DNA of 64,000 nucleotides. It comes from JAHEGP01 sp963792875 (GTDB lineage: Bacteria > Pseudomonadota > Gammaproteobacteria > Pseudomonadales > JAHEGP01). The position numbers were made by a program, and so were the translations under genes. The DNA is taken from the NCBI GenBank assembly GCA_963792875.1, contig CAWBXV010000002.1, positions 868,001-932,000 of the forward strand, written 5' to 3'. Shown here piece after piece: positions 52,567 to 60,085 of the stretch (positions are counted from its first letter, which is position 1; the number at the start of each line of letters is the position of its first letter). Under the pieces are notes generated by a model, which saw only the letters and a list, made by a program, of their open reading frames with translations, did no database searches and had not been told where the DNA came from.

Positions 52567-55281
52567 ATGAATCACACCGCAGCGCAACCTCTGGTTCTGG
52601 TTGACGGCTCCTCCTACCTTTACCGGGCGTTCCATGCGCTGCCGTCGCTTTCCACCAGCAAGGGTCAACCCACCGGCGCCGTGAAGGGCGTTATCGCCAT
52701 GCTCAAGCGGCTGCAGAAGGATTATCCCGAGGGGCGGCTGGTCGTGGTATTCGATGCCAAGGGCAAGACCTTCCGGGATGATATCTATCCCCAATACAAG
52801 GCGCATCGGCCACCCATGCCCGAGGAGTTGCGTGCCCAGATCGAACCCATCCACGCTATCGTGCGGGCCATGGGCCTGCCGATCATCGTGCAGGAGGGCG
52901 TAGAGGCCGATGATGTCATCGGTACCCTGGCCAGGCGCGCGGCGGCCGAGGGCCAGCAGGTGCTGATCTCGACCGGCGACAAGGACATGGCCCAGCTGGT
53001 CGACGAGCACATCACACTCGTCAACACCATGACTGAGACGACGCTCGATGAGCGCGGCGTCGAGGAAAAATTCGCCATTCCCCCCCGGCTGGTGGTAGAC
53101 CTGCTGGCGCTCATGGGCGATAAGGTCGATAACATCCCCGGGGTATCGGGCATCGGCGAAAAGACGGCGGTCGCGCTGCTGCAGCAGATCGGTGGCATTC
53201 AGGACCTGTATGCGAATCTGCAGCGCGTGCCGGAACTGCCGATCCGCGGGGCCAAATCGCTTGCGGCCCGACTTGAAAGCCAGCGGGAACAGGCTCTGCT
53301 GTCCTACCGGCTGGCGACGATCAAGACCGACGTGGCGCTGGACTTCGCTGCTGACGCGCTGCTGGCGCGCCCGCCCGACCAGGAACTGCTGCTCGAATGG
53401 TACCGGGAACTGGAGTTCAAATCCTGGGCCAGCGAATTGCTGGCCGCGGGCGGTGAGGCGGCGAGCGCTGCCGGCACCAGCTATGAAACCGTTTTTGACC
53501 TGGCGGCGCTGGAAAACTGGCTGGAGAGGATCAGCTCGGCGGGACAGTTCGCCTTCGATACGGAAACCACCGGGCTGGACTACATGAGCGCCGACCTCGT
53601 GGGGGTATCCTTTGCGGTAGACGAAGGCAGCGCCGCCTATGTTCCGATCGGGCATGATTATCCAGGCGCGCCCGAACAGCTCCCAAGGGAGCTGGTGCTC
53701 GATCGCCTGCGGCCGATACTCGAGGACCCGGCCCTGCAGAAGATCGGGCAGAATCTCAAATTCGACATGAACATTCTCGCGGGGCAGGGCATCGACCTGC
53801 AGGGGGTGGCGTTCGATACCATGCTGGAGTCGTACGTGCTCGATTCGACCGCCACGCGCCACGACATGGATAGCCTGGCGCTGAAATACCTGGGCCACAA
53901 GACCATTCATTTCGAAGATATCGCGGGCAAGGGTGCGCGGCAGCTGACCTTCAATCAGGTCGGGGTCGAGCAGGCGTCGACCTATGCGGCGGAGGATGCC
54001 GATGTGACGCTGCGGCTGCACCGTACACTCTATCCAAAGGTGGCAGCGGAGCCTGGTCTGCGGCAGGTGCTGCAGGAAATCGAGGTGCCCCTGGTGCCGG
54101 TGCTGTCGCGCATGGAGCGGCACGGCGCGCTGGTCGACCGCGCGCTGCTGCAGGTGCAGAGTGGAGAGCTCGGCGAGCGCCTGCGGGTGCTGGAGGCACA
54201 GGCCCATGAGCTGGCGGGCGAGGAGTTCAACCTCGCGTCGCCCAAACAGCTGGGCCGTATCCTGTTCGAGAAGCACCAGCTGCCGGTCATCAAGAAGACC
54301 CAGAAGGGTGCGCCGTCCACGGCGGAAGAGGTTCTGCAGGACCTGGCGCTCGATTATCCCCTGCCGCGCCTGATACTGGAGCAGCGCGGTCTATCGAAGC
54401 TGAAGTCGACCTACACCGACAAACTGCCGGAGATGATCAATCCGGTGACCGGGCGCATACACACCTCTTACCATCAGGCGGTGGCGGCAACCGGCCGGTT
54501 GTCCTCCGCCAATCCCAATCTGCAGAATATCCCGGTGCGCACCGACGAGGGGCGCCGCATCCGGCGCGCCTTCATTGCGCCTGCGGGTTGCCGGCTGCTG
54601 GCGGCCGACTATTCGCAGATCGAGCTGCGGATCATGGCCCATCTGTCGGGGGATGCGGGGCTGTGCGATGCCTTTTCGAAGGGGCAGGATATCCACCGCG
54701 CCACCGCCGCCGAAGTGTTCGGCGTGCCCCTGGGCGAGGTCTCGACGGAGCAGCGGCGCAGCGCCAAGGCGATCAACTTCGGGTTGATTTACGGCATGTC
54801 GCCCTTCGGCCTGTCCCGGCAATTGCGCGTAGGCCGCAACCAGGCGCAGGAGTACATGGACCTCTACTTCGAACGCTATCCCGGTGTCAGGCGCTACATG
54901 GAGCAGACCCGGGAGGTGGCTCGCGCGCAGGGCTATGTCGAAACGCTGTTCGGCCGGCGCCTGCATCTTCCCGAGATCAACGCGAGCAACGGGACGCGGC
55001 GCCAGGCGGCGGAGCGGGCCGCTATCAACGCGCCCATGCAGGGCACCGCGGCTGATATCATCAAGCGCGCCATGATCGCCGTCGATCGATACCTGCAGGG
55101 TAGCGGGTTGCCAGTGCGCATGGTCATGCAGGTACACGATGAACTGGTGTTTGAGGTCGAGCGGGAGCTGGTCGATGACTTCGGTGAGCGAGTGCGGGAT
55201 ATCATGTCCGCGGCAGCAGAGCTGAGAGTGCCCCTGGTGGTGGATGTGGGGCACGGTGCCAACTGGGACGAGGCCCATTGA
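52567..55281 (+). CDS. polA: DNA polymerase I
   Basis: PolA removes RNA primers and fills gaps. ATG 52567, after GGAGACAACC, gives 904 residues (E. coli 928). The 5' nuclease domain includes EGVEADDVIGTLA near residue 113. The proofreading exonuclease is intact in its first motif, FDTETTGLDY, near 335. Polymerase motifs are DYSQIELRIMAH (A, near 680), RRSAKAINFGLIYG (B, near 730) and QVHDELVFEV (C, near 858). A structured RNA candidate and engB follow, as in E. coli and Pseudomonas. Confidence 0.98.
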   Translation: MNHTAAQPLVLVDGSSYLYRAFHALPSLSTSKGQPTGAVKGVIAMLKRLQKDYPEGRLVVVFDAKGKTFRDDIYPQYKAHRPPMPEELRAQIEPIHAIVRAMGLPIIVQEGVEADDVIGTLARRAAAEGQQVLISTGDKDMAQLVDEHITLVNTMTETTLDERGVEEKFAIPPRLVVDLLALMGDKVDNIPGVSGIGEKTAVALLQQIGGIQDLYANLQRVPELPIRGAKSLAARLESQREQALLSYRLATIKTDVALDFAADALLARPPDQELLLEWYRELEFKSWASELLAAGGEAASAAGTSYETVFDLAALENWLERISSAGQFAFDTETTGLDYMSADLVGVSFAVDEGSAAYVPIGHDYPGAPEQLPRELVLDRLRPILEDPALQKIGQNLKFDMNILAGQGIDLQGVAFDTMLESYVLDSTATRHDMDSLALKYLGHKTIHFEDIAGKGARQLTFNQVGVEQASTYAAEDADVTLRLHRTLYPKVAAEPGLRQVLQEIEVPLVPVLSRMERHGALVDRALLQVQSGELGERLRVLEAQAHELAGEEFNLASPKQLGRILFEKHQLPVIKKTQKGAPSTAEEVLQDLALDYPLPRLILEQRGLSKLKSTYTDKLPEMINPVTGRIHTSYHQAVAATGRLSSANPNLQNIPVRTDEGRRIRRAFIAPAGCRLLAADYSQIELRIMAHLSGDAGLCDAFSKGQDIHRATAAEVFGVPLGEVSTEQRRSAKAINFGLIYGMSPFGLSRQLRVGRNQAQEYMDLYFERYPGVRRYMEQTREVARAQGYVETLFGRRLHLPEINASNGTRRQAAERAAINAPMQGTAADIIKRAMIAVDRYLQGSGLPVRMVMQVHDELVFEVERELVDDFGERVRDIMSAAAELRVPLVVDVGHGANWDEAH

Positions 55282-55333
55282 GACAACCGGTCCGGGCTAT
55301 TGCGAAAAAGAAGCAATTTTTTTACAGATTTTC

Positions 55334-55361
55334 TGAACCAATTCACCTTGCTCCAGTCATA
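55334..55361 (+). promoter_or_regulatory. possible sigma-E (AlgU-like) promoter of the polA-engB small RNA
   Basis: TGAACCA (55334-55340) and GTCATA (55356-55361) are 15 bases apart. This resembles the extracytoplasmic sigma-E pattern GGAACTT and GTCTAA at standard spacing, matching four of seven and five of six positions (GTCATA against GTCAAA). It lies just before the structured RNA. A sigma-70 reading (CATAGT as -10) is also possible but has no good -35. Confidence 0.4.
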
Positions 55362-55366
55362 GTCTG

Positions 55367-55449
55367 TGTGTGCTCGCTAGCGTTAGACCCCAATAACGCT
55401 AGTCTTCGCCCCGCTACTCCCTCCCCTGGGTAGCGGGGCGTTTCTTTTT
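55367..55449 (+). ncRNA. candidate small RNA in the spf/ersA position between polA and engB
   Basis: About 80 bases form two strong hairpins. The first is CTAGCGTTA (55377-55385) with TAACGCTAG (55394-55402), nine perfect pairs around the loop GACCCCAA. The second is an 11-pair stem (55407-55417 with 55430-55440), loop TCCCTCCCCTGG, then TTTCTTTTT. It sits where E. coli has Spot 42 and Pseudomonas has ErsA. The pyrimidine-rich loop could pair with Shine-Dalgarno sequences. No long protein frame explains the structure, although its 3' end overlaps the end of engB. Transcription is inferred. Confidence 0.6.
55407..55449 (+). terminator. intrinsic terminator of the polA-engB small RNA
   Basis: CGCCCCGCTAC pairs perfectly with GTAGCGGGGCG and is followed by TTTCTTTTT, a textbook intrinsic terminator on the plus strand. 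On the minus strand the same bases encode the last residues of EngB (KKKRPATQGRE and stop). Confidence 0.85.
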
Positions 55450-56115
55450 GTGCTCGTCCATTTCGTCGAGGGGTGGAATCCCGCTCAGAGGTGCTTCGCC
55501 GGGATCGAGATCCAGCCAGCGCAGCAAGGTTCGCGCGAGGTCGTCGACGCCGCTGCGCGCCAGGGCGGAGAACAGCTGTACGCTGACATCATCGCTGAGG
55601 TCGCGAAGCTGACTCCTGACCAGCTGCAGCTGCCTCAGGCGCGGGGCCTTTTTGAGTTTGTCCGCCTTGGTCAGCAGTACGTGCACCGGCATGTCGCAGG
55701 CCTTGGCCCATTGCAGCATCCTGCGGTCAAATTCGGTCAGCGGGTGGCGGATATCCATCACCAGTATCAGGCCGGCCAGCGAGCGGCGCTGGCGCAGGTA
55801 GCTGTCGATCTGCTGTACCCACTGGGCCTTTACCGACGCGGGCACTTTGGCGAAGCCGTAGCCCGGCAGGTCTACCAGGCGCGCCTGCTCGCCGAGCGAG
55901 AAGAAATTGAAAAGGCGGGTGCGGCCGGGGGTCTTGCTGGTGCGCGCGAGCTTGCTGTTGCGCGTCAGGGCATTCAGCGCGCTGGACTTGCCGGCATTGG
56001 AGCGGCCCGCGAAGGCGACCTCGCGTCCTTCGTCCGGCGGGCACTGCCCCAGGGTTGCCGCGCTGGCGGTGTGCTGCGCCTTTTCGAAGTTTCGCTCGGG
56101 GTGACTGTTGTCCAT
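55414..56115 (-). CDS. engB: ribosome biogenesis GTPase EngB (YihA/YsxC)
   Basis: EngB is a small essential GTPase in 50S assembly. ATG 56115 gives 233 residues; the longer upstream frame has no similarity. G1 is AGRSNAGKSSALN near residue 35, G3 DLPGYGFAKV near 82, G4 LTKADKL near 150. KTPGRTRLFNFF in switch I is diagnostic. The C-terminal tail is about 20 residues longer than in E. coli. It is encoded partly by the terminator of the convergent small RNA. Confidence 0.95.
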   Translation of the reverse strand: MDNSHPERNFEKAQHTASAATLGQCPPDEGREVAFAGRSNAGKSSALNALTRNSKLARTSKTPGRTRLFNFFSLGEQARLVDLPGYGFAKVPASVKAQWVQQIDSYLRQRRSLAGLILVMDIRHPLTEFDRRMLQWAKACDMPVHVLLTKADKLKKAPRLRQLQLVRSQLRDLSDDVSVQLFSALARSGVDDLARTLLRWLDLDPGEAPLSGIPPLDEMDEHKKKRPATQGRE

Positions 56116-56311
56116 GCTGGCCTGACTTGATGCCTTCGCGGACCGCGCGGGTCCGCCGGGCGATGGGTGGATGAGCGTATTATGTCCGCCCTTTCGTTTC
56201 CGTTGGTGCGCCAGTTGTATATAATGGAACACTTGTGGGCGAAACAGCATTCTACCACGTCGCAATGAAGGCTATCGGAACCTATCTGAGTTCTCTCCTG
56301 GGGTAACTGCC

Positions 56312-56611
56312 ATGAAAACGCTGTTTGTTTTTATCATGACCGCTGGTCTTGCCAGTGCTGGCTTTGCGGCTGACGAGGCAATCGTTGGCAAATACAGCCA
56401 ATCCTGTGGAATATGTCATACTTCCGGCGCTGCGGGCGCCCCGAAGACCGGCTCGGCGGAAGACTGGGCTCCGCGCCTCGAAAAGGGCATGGATGTACTG
56501 GTTGGCAGCGTCACCAACGGTCTCAACGCCATGCCCCCGAGAGGGATGTGCAACGATTGTACCGCTGACGATTACAAGGCCCTCATCAGCTATATGATCG
56601 GCGCCCATTAA
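56312..56611 (+). CDS. cytochrome c5 family protein
   Basis: A 99-residue periplasmic cytochrome with signal peptide (cleavage near GFAADE, residue 20). The single heme site is CGICH near residue 32, the methionine ligand in NAMPPRGMC near 75, and the extra cysteine pair CNDC typical of c5 follows. It probably carries electrons to the caa3 oxidase or another terminal oxidase. A second cytochrome gene follows on the same strand. Confidence 0.93.
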   Translation: MKTLFVFIMTAGLASAGFAADEAIVGKYSQSCGICHTSGAAGAPKTGSAEDWAPRLEKGMDVLVGSVTNGLNAMPPRGMCNDCTADDYKALISYMIGAH

Positions 56612-56659
56612 GGCCGGCATTCACTGCCCCAATCATTTGAGTCGAAGCAAGAGCAGATT

Positions 56660-57286
56660 ATGAACCGCAGCATCATCCTGACTACGTTGTTAATGGGATT
56701 CACTGCTCAGGCGCTTGCGCTGGGTGACGTTCAGCGCGGCGAAGCCAAGTCCGCCAGCTGTGCGGCCTGTCACGGTGCCGATGGCAATAGTGCAGCAGGG
56801 GCCTTTCCCAAGCTGGCCGGCCAGAACGCACGCTACCTGATCAAGCAGCTCAACGACGTGCAGTCGGGCAATAGGTCCATCCCCCAGATGGCAGGGCAGC
56901 TCGATGGTAAGACCGCACAGGATTTTGAGGACATTGCGGCTTACTATGCGGCCCAGAAGTCGAGCTATGGGCAGGCAAATTCCGATCTGGTCAAGTTGGG
57001 TGAGAGCATTTATCGAGCCGGCATCAAGGATAAGGGCGTGTCCGCGTGCACTGCCTGCCATTCTCCGACCGGACAGGGCAATGCTCCCGCCGGGATGCCG
57101 GCGCTCGGGGGGCAGCACGCCGAGTACACTGCAGCCCAGCTCAAGGCGTTCCGCCTGGGTGCTGACCAGCCCGCAAAGGGTCGCGTCAACGATGGTGAAT
57201 CCCGGATGATGCGTGACACCGCCTCGCGTTTGAGCGATCTTGAAATCGACGCAGTGTCTTCCTATATTAGTGGTCTGCACCCCTAA
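56660..57286 (+). CDS. diheme cytochrome c4
   Basis: A 208-residue periplasmic protein with signal peptide and two similar cytochrome c domains. Heme sites are CAACHGADG near residue 33 and CTACHSPTG near 132; methionine ligands lie in IPQMAGQL and SRMMRDTAS. Cytochrome c4 passes electrons to cbb3- or caa3-type oxidases. Together with c5 and dsbA, the gene sits downstream of the polA-engB region as in Pseudomonas. Confidence 0.95.
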   Translation: MNRSIILTTLLMGFTAQALALGDVQRGEAKSASCAACHGADGNSAAGAFPKLAGQNARYLIKQLNDVQSGNRSIPQMAGQLDGKTAQDFEDIAAYYAAQKSSYGQANSDLVKLGESIYRAGIKDKGVSACTACHSPTGQGNAPAGMPALGGQHAEYTAAQLKAFRLGADQPAKGRVNDGESRMMRDTASRLSDLEIDAVSSYISGLHP

Positions 57287-57300
57287 TCCGCACTGACCGC

Positions 57301-57361
57301 AAAAAGGTGGTACGGGTTTCGCCTGCGAAAATGCTGGCGGGAACCGCGCCGCCTTTTTTTT
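57301..57361 (+). terminator. long hairpin terminator between cytochrome c4 and dsbA
   Basis: AAAAAGGTGG at 57301-57310 pairs, with one G-U pair, with CCGCC followed by eight T ending at 57361. The inner arms GGTTTCGCC and GGCGGGAACC also pair. It ends the cytochrome transcript and, with A and T tracts on both sides, might work in both directions. Confidence 0.7.
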
Positions 57362-57434
57362 GTCTTCTTCTCCGGTCGGTTCGTGGTGGTGGGCCGGTAG
57401 CATAGTCGATTGGACGACAAACAGGAGCATCCAA

Positions 57435-58085
57435 ATGATCAAGAGATTTCTGGCGGGCCTCATGATGGCGGGGTTGCTGGTTGCCGGTGTATCGACGGCC
57501 TCCGCAGCTGCATTCGTCGAGGGTAAGAACTACGTCCGCCTGGACAAACCGCTGCCCACGCGGGACAAGACCAGGATCGAGGTCATCGAATTCTTCTGGT
57601 ACGGCTGCATTCACTGCTTCCATTTTGAGCCGACATTGAAGGCCTGGGCATCGAAGCAGGCGGATGACGTCTACGTGCAGGGCTCTCCGGCTCTCTGGAA
57701 TAAGACCATGAGCCTGCATGCGCAGGCGTTTTACACCGCGCAGGCGCTGGGTGTGCTCGATAAGCTCCACGAACCGCTGTTTGCCGCGTTGAATGTCGAG
57801 CCGAAAGTCAAATTGAACGACGAGGGCGATGTGGAGAAGTTCTTTGTCAAGCATGGCGTCGACAAGGAGGCTTTTCGCAAGACGTTTAATTCGTTCGGCG
57901 TGACCAGTCAGGTAAAGCAGGCCGACGCGCGCGCTCGCACCACCGGCATCGAGGGCACGCCGGAGATGCTGGTCAATGGCAGGTATCGGGTCTCCTCCAG
58001 GCTGGCAGGTGGCCAGAGCATGGAACAAATGCTGAAGGTCGTCGATTTTCTCATCGAGCAGGAAAGGGCGGCGCGCGGGTCTTGA
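57435..58085 (+). CDS. dsbA: thiol:disulfide interchange protein DsbA, active site CIHC
   Basis: DsbA introduces disulfide bonds in the periplasm. ATG 57435 follows GGAGCATCC and gives 216 residues with a signal peptide (residues 1 to about 25, ending SASAA). The thioredoxin-fold active site reads EFFWYGCIHCFHFEP; C58 and C61 are present, but the first spacer residue is isoleucine where DsbA usually has proline (CPHC). The cis-proline loop GIEGTPEMLVNGRY near residue 175 is normal. The odd residue could alter the redox potential; that is inference. Confidence 0.93.
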   Translation: MIKRFLAGLMMAGLLVAGVSTASAAAFVEGKNYVRLDKPLPTRDKTRIEVIEFFWYGCIHCFHFEPTLKAWASKQADDVYVQGSPALWNKTMSLHAQAFYTAQALGVLDKLHEPLFAALNVEPKVKLNDEGDVEKFFVKHGVDKEAFRKTFNSFGVTSQVKQADARARTTGIEGTPEMLVNGRYRVSSRLAGGQSMEQMLKVVDFLIEQERAARGS

Positions 58086-58148
58086 CGGCGTATCGCAGCG
58101 CCAGTGGAGACGATCTTCAGCAGCGCCCCTTTCTGGTATGATGAGTCC

Positions 58149-59042
58149 ATGAAAGAGGGGCACGTTTTTTCTCATGACCGCTTGCAAAGAGCGCGTGATG
58201 GCCTGACCAGGCTGCTGGCCAGGCGTCGTGCGTTGGTGCCTTTTGAGGCCGCGCCGATACACCCGCGCCGGCCGCGGAGCGAGCATGCGTTGCGGTTGCT
58301 GAGCTTCAACATGCAGGCCGGCATGAAGGTCCAGCGCTTCAGCCACTATGTCACCCGCAGCTGGCAGCATGTGCTGCCAGCCAGAGAAAAAATCCACAAT
58401 CTCAACAAGATATCGGAGCTGCTGAAGGATTTCGATCTGGTGGCGCTGCAGGAGGCCGATGGCGGCAGTCTGCGCAGCGGCTTCGTCAATCAGGTGGAAT
58501 ATCTCGCCCGCCTGGGCGACTTTCCCTTCTGGTATCAGCAGTGTACGCGCGACCTGGGCCATTTGGGCCGCTATGGCAACGGCCTGCTGAGCCGCATCGA
58601 GCCGATCGAGTTTGCCGAGCACAAACTGCCGGGCACAGTGCCCGGTCGCGGGGCGATTTTTCTGCGGTATGGCAATGAGGAACAGCACCTCATCGTTATC
58701 AATCTGCATCTCGCGCTCGGCCGTCGCAGTCAGCAGCGCCAGTTGACCTACGTCCGCGATCTGATCGCCAATTACGAACACGTCGTCATCATGGGTGACA
58801 TGAACACCCATGCCGAACACCTGCTCGGCGATAGTCCGTTGCGTGAGTCACATCTGTATTCGGCGGCGGCCAGCTCCAGCAAGACCTACCCTAGCTGGGC
58901 GCCGACCCGAGCCCTGGATCATATCCTGGTAAGCGAGAGCATTCGCGTCACTGATGCCTGGACGCCGGAGTTCACCTTATCCGATCACCTGCCCGTCGCC
59001 CTTGAATTGGAATTGCCGGAAAAGCTAGCATTGCTGCGCTAG
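58149..59042 (+). CDS. endonuclease/exonuclease/phosphatase family hydrolase
   Basis: This 297-residue enzyme has the metal-dependent EEP fold also found in DNase I, exonuclease III and sphingomyelinases. Conserved sites are LLSFNMQAG (Asn) near residue 50, VALQEADGG (Glu) near 97, VIMGDMNTHAEH (Asp, Asn) near 215 and LSDHLPVALE (Asp, His) near 278. No signal peptide is seen. GTG 58104 could extend it by 15 residues; ATG 58149 fits better. It follows dsbA as in Pseudomonas. The substrate is unknown. Confidence 0.85.
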   Translation: MKEGHVFSHDRLQRARDGLTRLLARRRALVPFEAAPIHPRRPRSEHALRLLSFNMQAGMKVQRFSHYVTRSWQHVLPAREKIHNLNKISELLKDFDLVALQEADGGSLRSGFVNQVEYLARLGDFPFWYQQCTRDLGHLGRYGNGLLSRIEPIEFAEHKLPGTVPGRGAIFLRYGNEEQHLIVINLHLALGRRSQQRQLTYVRDLIANYEHVVIMGDMNTHAEHLLGDSPLRESHLYSAAASSSKTYPSWAPTRALDHILVSESIRVTDAWTPEFTLSDHLPVALELELPEKLALLR

Positions 59043-59242
59043 CGGCGCCCCTGACCCCCCCGCCCGAACGCGGCGGGCTGCGGATGCCGTGATATCCCCC
59101 ATAGCCTATGCTGGATCACCGTGAGCGGGTATTGGTACTTCTTCACGATTTTCGCCCGCGGGTTCGCTAAGCACGTTAGCAGGGACTAATCTTCTTGGGT
59201 ATGGGTAGTCCGGTGGCTTTATCTTCTTTAGCTCCGGGGGGC
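59043..59242. other. gene-free upstream region with a possible activator site
   Basis: About 200 bases without a gene. An inverted repeat GCTAA-N5-TTAGC lies at 59166-59180, roughly 75 bases upstream of the sigma-54 type promoter, a normal distance for an enhancer-binding protein site. No other element was recognised. Confidence 0.4.
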
Positions 59243-59257
59243 TGGCACGGAGACTGC
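59243..59257 (+). promoter_or_regulatory. sigma-54 (RpoN) type promoter
   Basis: TGGCACGGAGACTGC matches the sigma-54 consensus TGGCACGN4TTGC at all but one fixed position, with GG and GC exactly ten bases apart. Transcription would begin near 59269, about 110 bases before the small gene at 59382. Sigma-54 promoters need an activator; the repeat at 59166-59180 may be its site. Confidence 0.55.
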
Positions 59258-59381
59258 CTCCTGATGAGCATGGCGTGCCATCGCTGACAGCGGTCGCGCT
59301 GGTCAGTCGAAGCGGGTCCGGTGCTGCTCTGCATGCGTACACAGTTCGCCGACGACGGATTTTTTGGGGGGTAGCTGGAGA

Positions 59382-59555
59382 ATGAACGAAAGGCCTAAGA
59401 TTTCGCGAGATACCGTGAGTAAAATTGAGGGCTCACTGGAAGAGAGAAAGACGCGCAAGGACCGCCGCCAGGTGGCCATGAAGCTGCCCAAGGCGCTGGA
59501 GCGCAGGACCGGTGGGGACAGGCGGTCGCGGCAGCACCCCAGGGTGGTTTCCTGA
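59382..59555 (+). CDS. small basic protein of unknown function
   Basis: A possible 57-residue protein starting MNERPKISRDTVSKI after CTGGAGA at good spacing. It is rich in lysine and arginine (KTRKDRRQVAMK, ERRTGGDRRS) and probably has helical, charged character. I recognise no family. Support comes from the ribosome-binding site and from the sigma-54 type promoter about 125 bases upstream. It could still be a chance frame. Confidence 0.45.
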   Translation: MNERPKISRDTVSKIEGSLEERKTRKDRRQVAMKLPKALERRTGGDRRSRQHPRVVS

Positions 59556-59660
59556 CGGTCGCCGGGGAAGTCGGTGACAGCCGGTCTGCCCCGGTCTTTG
59601 ATATTCAATCGTTTTACCGTACTTCCTGCCCCGCAGACTGCAACGTGATGGGGGACGCCG

Positions 59661-59897
59661 ATGTATCCAGCGCCGCTGCGGCACTATGACGAGAGTGAAC
59701 TCAGTGGCCTGGGTGTCGGCGCGCTGATTGCGGCCGAGTGGCGCACCGGCGCGTACTCGAGTGTCGCCGCAGTGACGACCGCGGTACATAGCAAAAGAAC
59801 GGACATTCCGCGCAGTGTCATCTTCTGGCTGGCCTACCATATGGTCATGGCGGACGGGGCGCCAGCGCCGGACAGCAACGAAAATCAGGGCGCTTAG
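59661..59897 (+). CDS. small protein of unknown function
   Basis: A possible 78-residue protein starting MYPAPLRHYDESELSGLG, preceded by GGGGGA. The sequence is mixed, with VIFWLAYHMVMADG as its most hydrophobic part, too short and interrupted to be a sure membrane helix. No family is recognised. Its stop codon lies in the loop of a strong hairpin, as is common at the end of real transcription units. It lies between the small basic gene and gspA. Confidence 0.45.
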   Translation: MYPAPLRHYDESELSGLGVGALIAAEWRTGAYSSVAAVTTAVHSKRTDIPRSVIFWLAYHMVMADGAPAPDSNENQGA

Positions 59898-59906
59898 GCG
59901 CCCTGA
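59885..59906. terminator. hairpin overlapping the stop codon of the small gene
   Basis: TCAGGGCGC (59885-59893) and GCGCCCTGA (59898-59906) form nine perfect pairs around TTAG, the loop containing the TAG stop. Only three T follow a few bases later, so termination may be Rho-assisted or weak. Confidence 0.45.
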
Positions 59907-60085
59907 GCTGTTTGGGGACACACCCTGACCGCTTGGCGGCGTCGCAGCAGTTTTTGGATGCCAGCGGCGAAAGTCACTTCTAAGGCGATGAACAGTAAAA
60001 GCGGCGGCCATGGCCGTTGAGCAGTGGCCAAGCGATCATTTTTTGACCATAATTGCCCACCCTCTGCAACGACTGCTGCGAAGCG

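Noticed and set aside
52498..54276. A 592-codon frame opposite polA
   Set aside because: It is a shadow of polA without recognisable domains.
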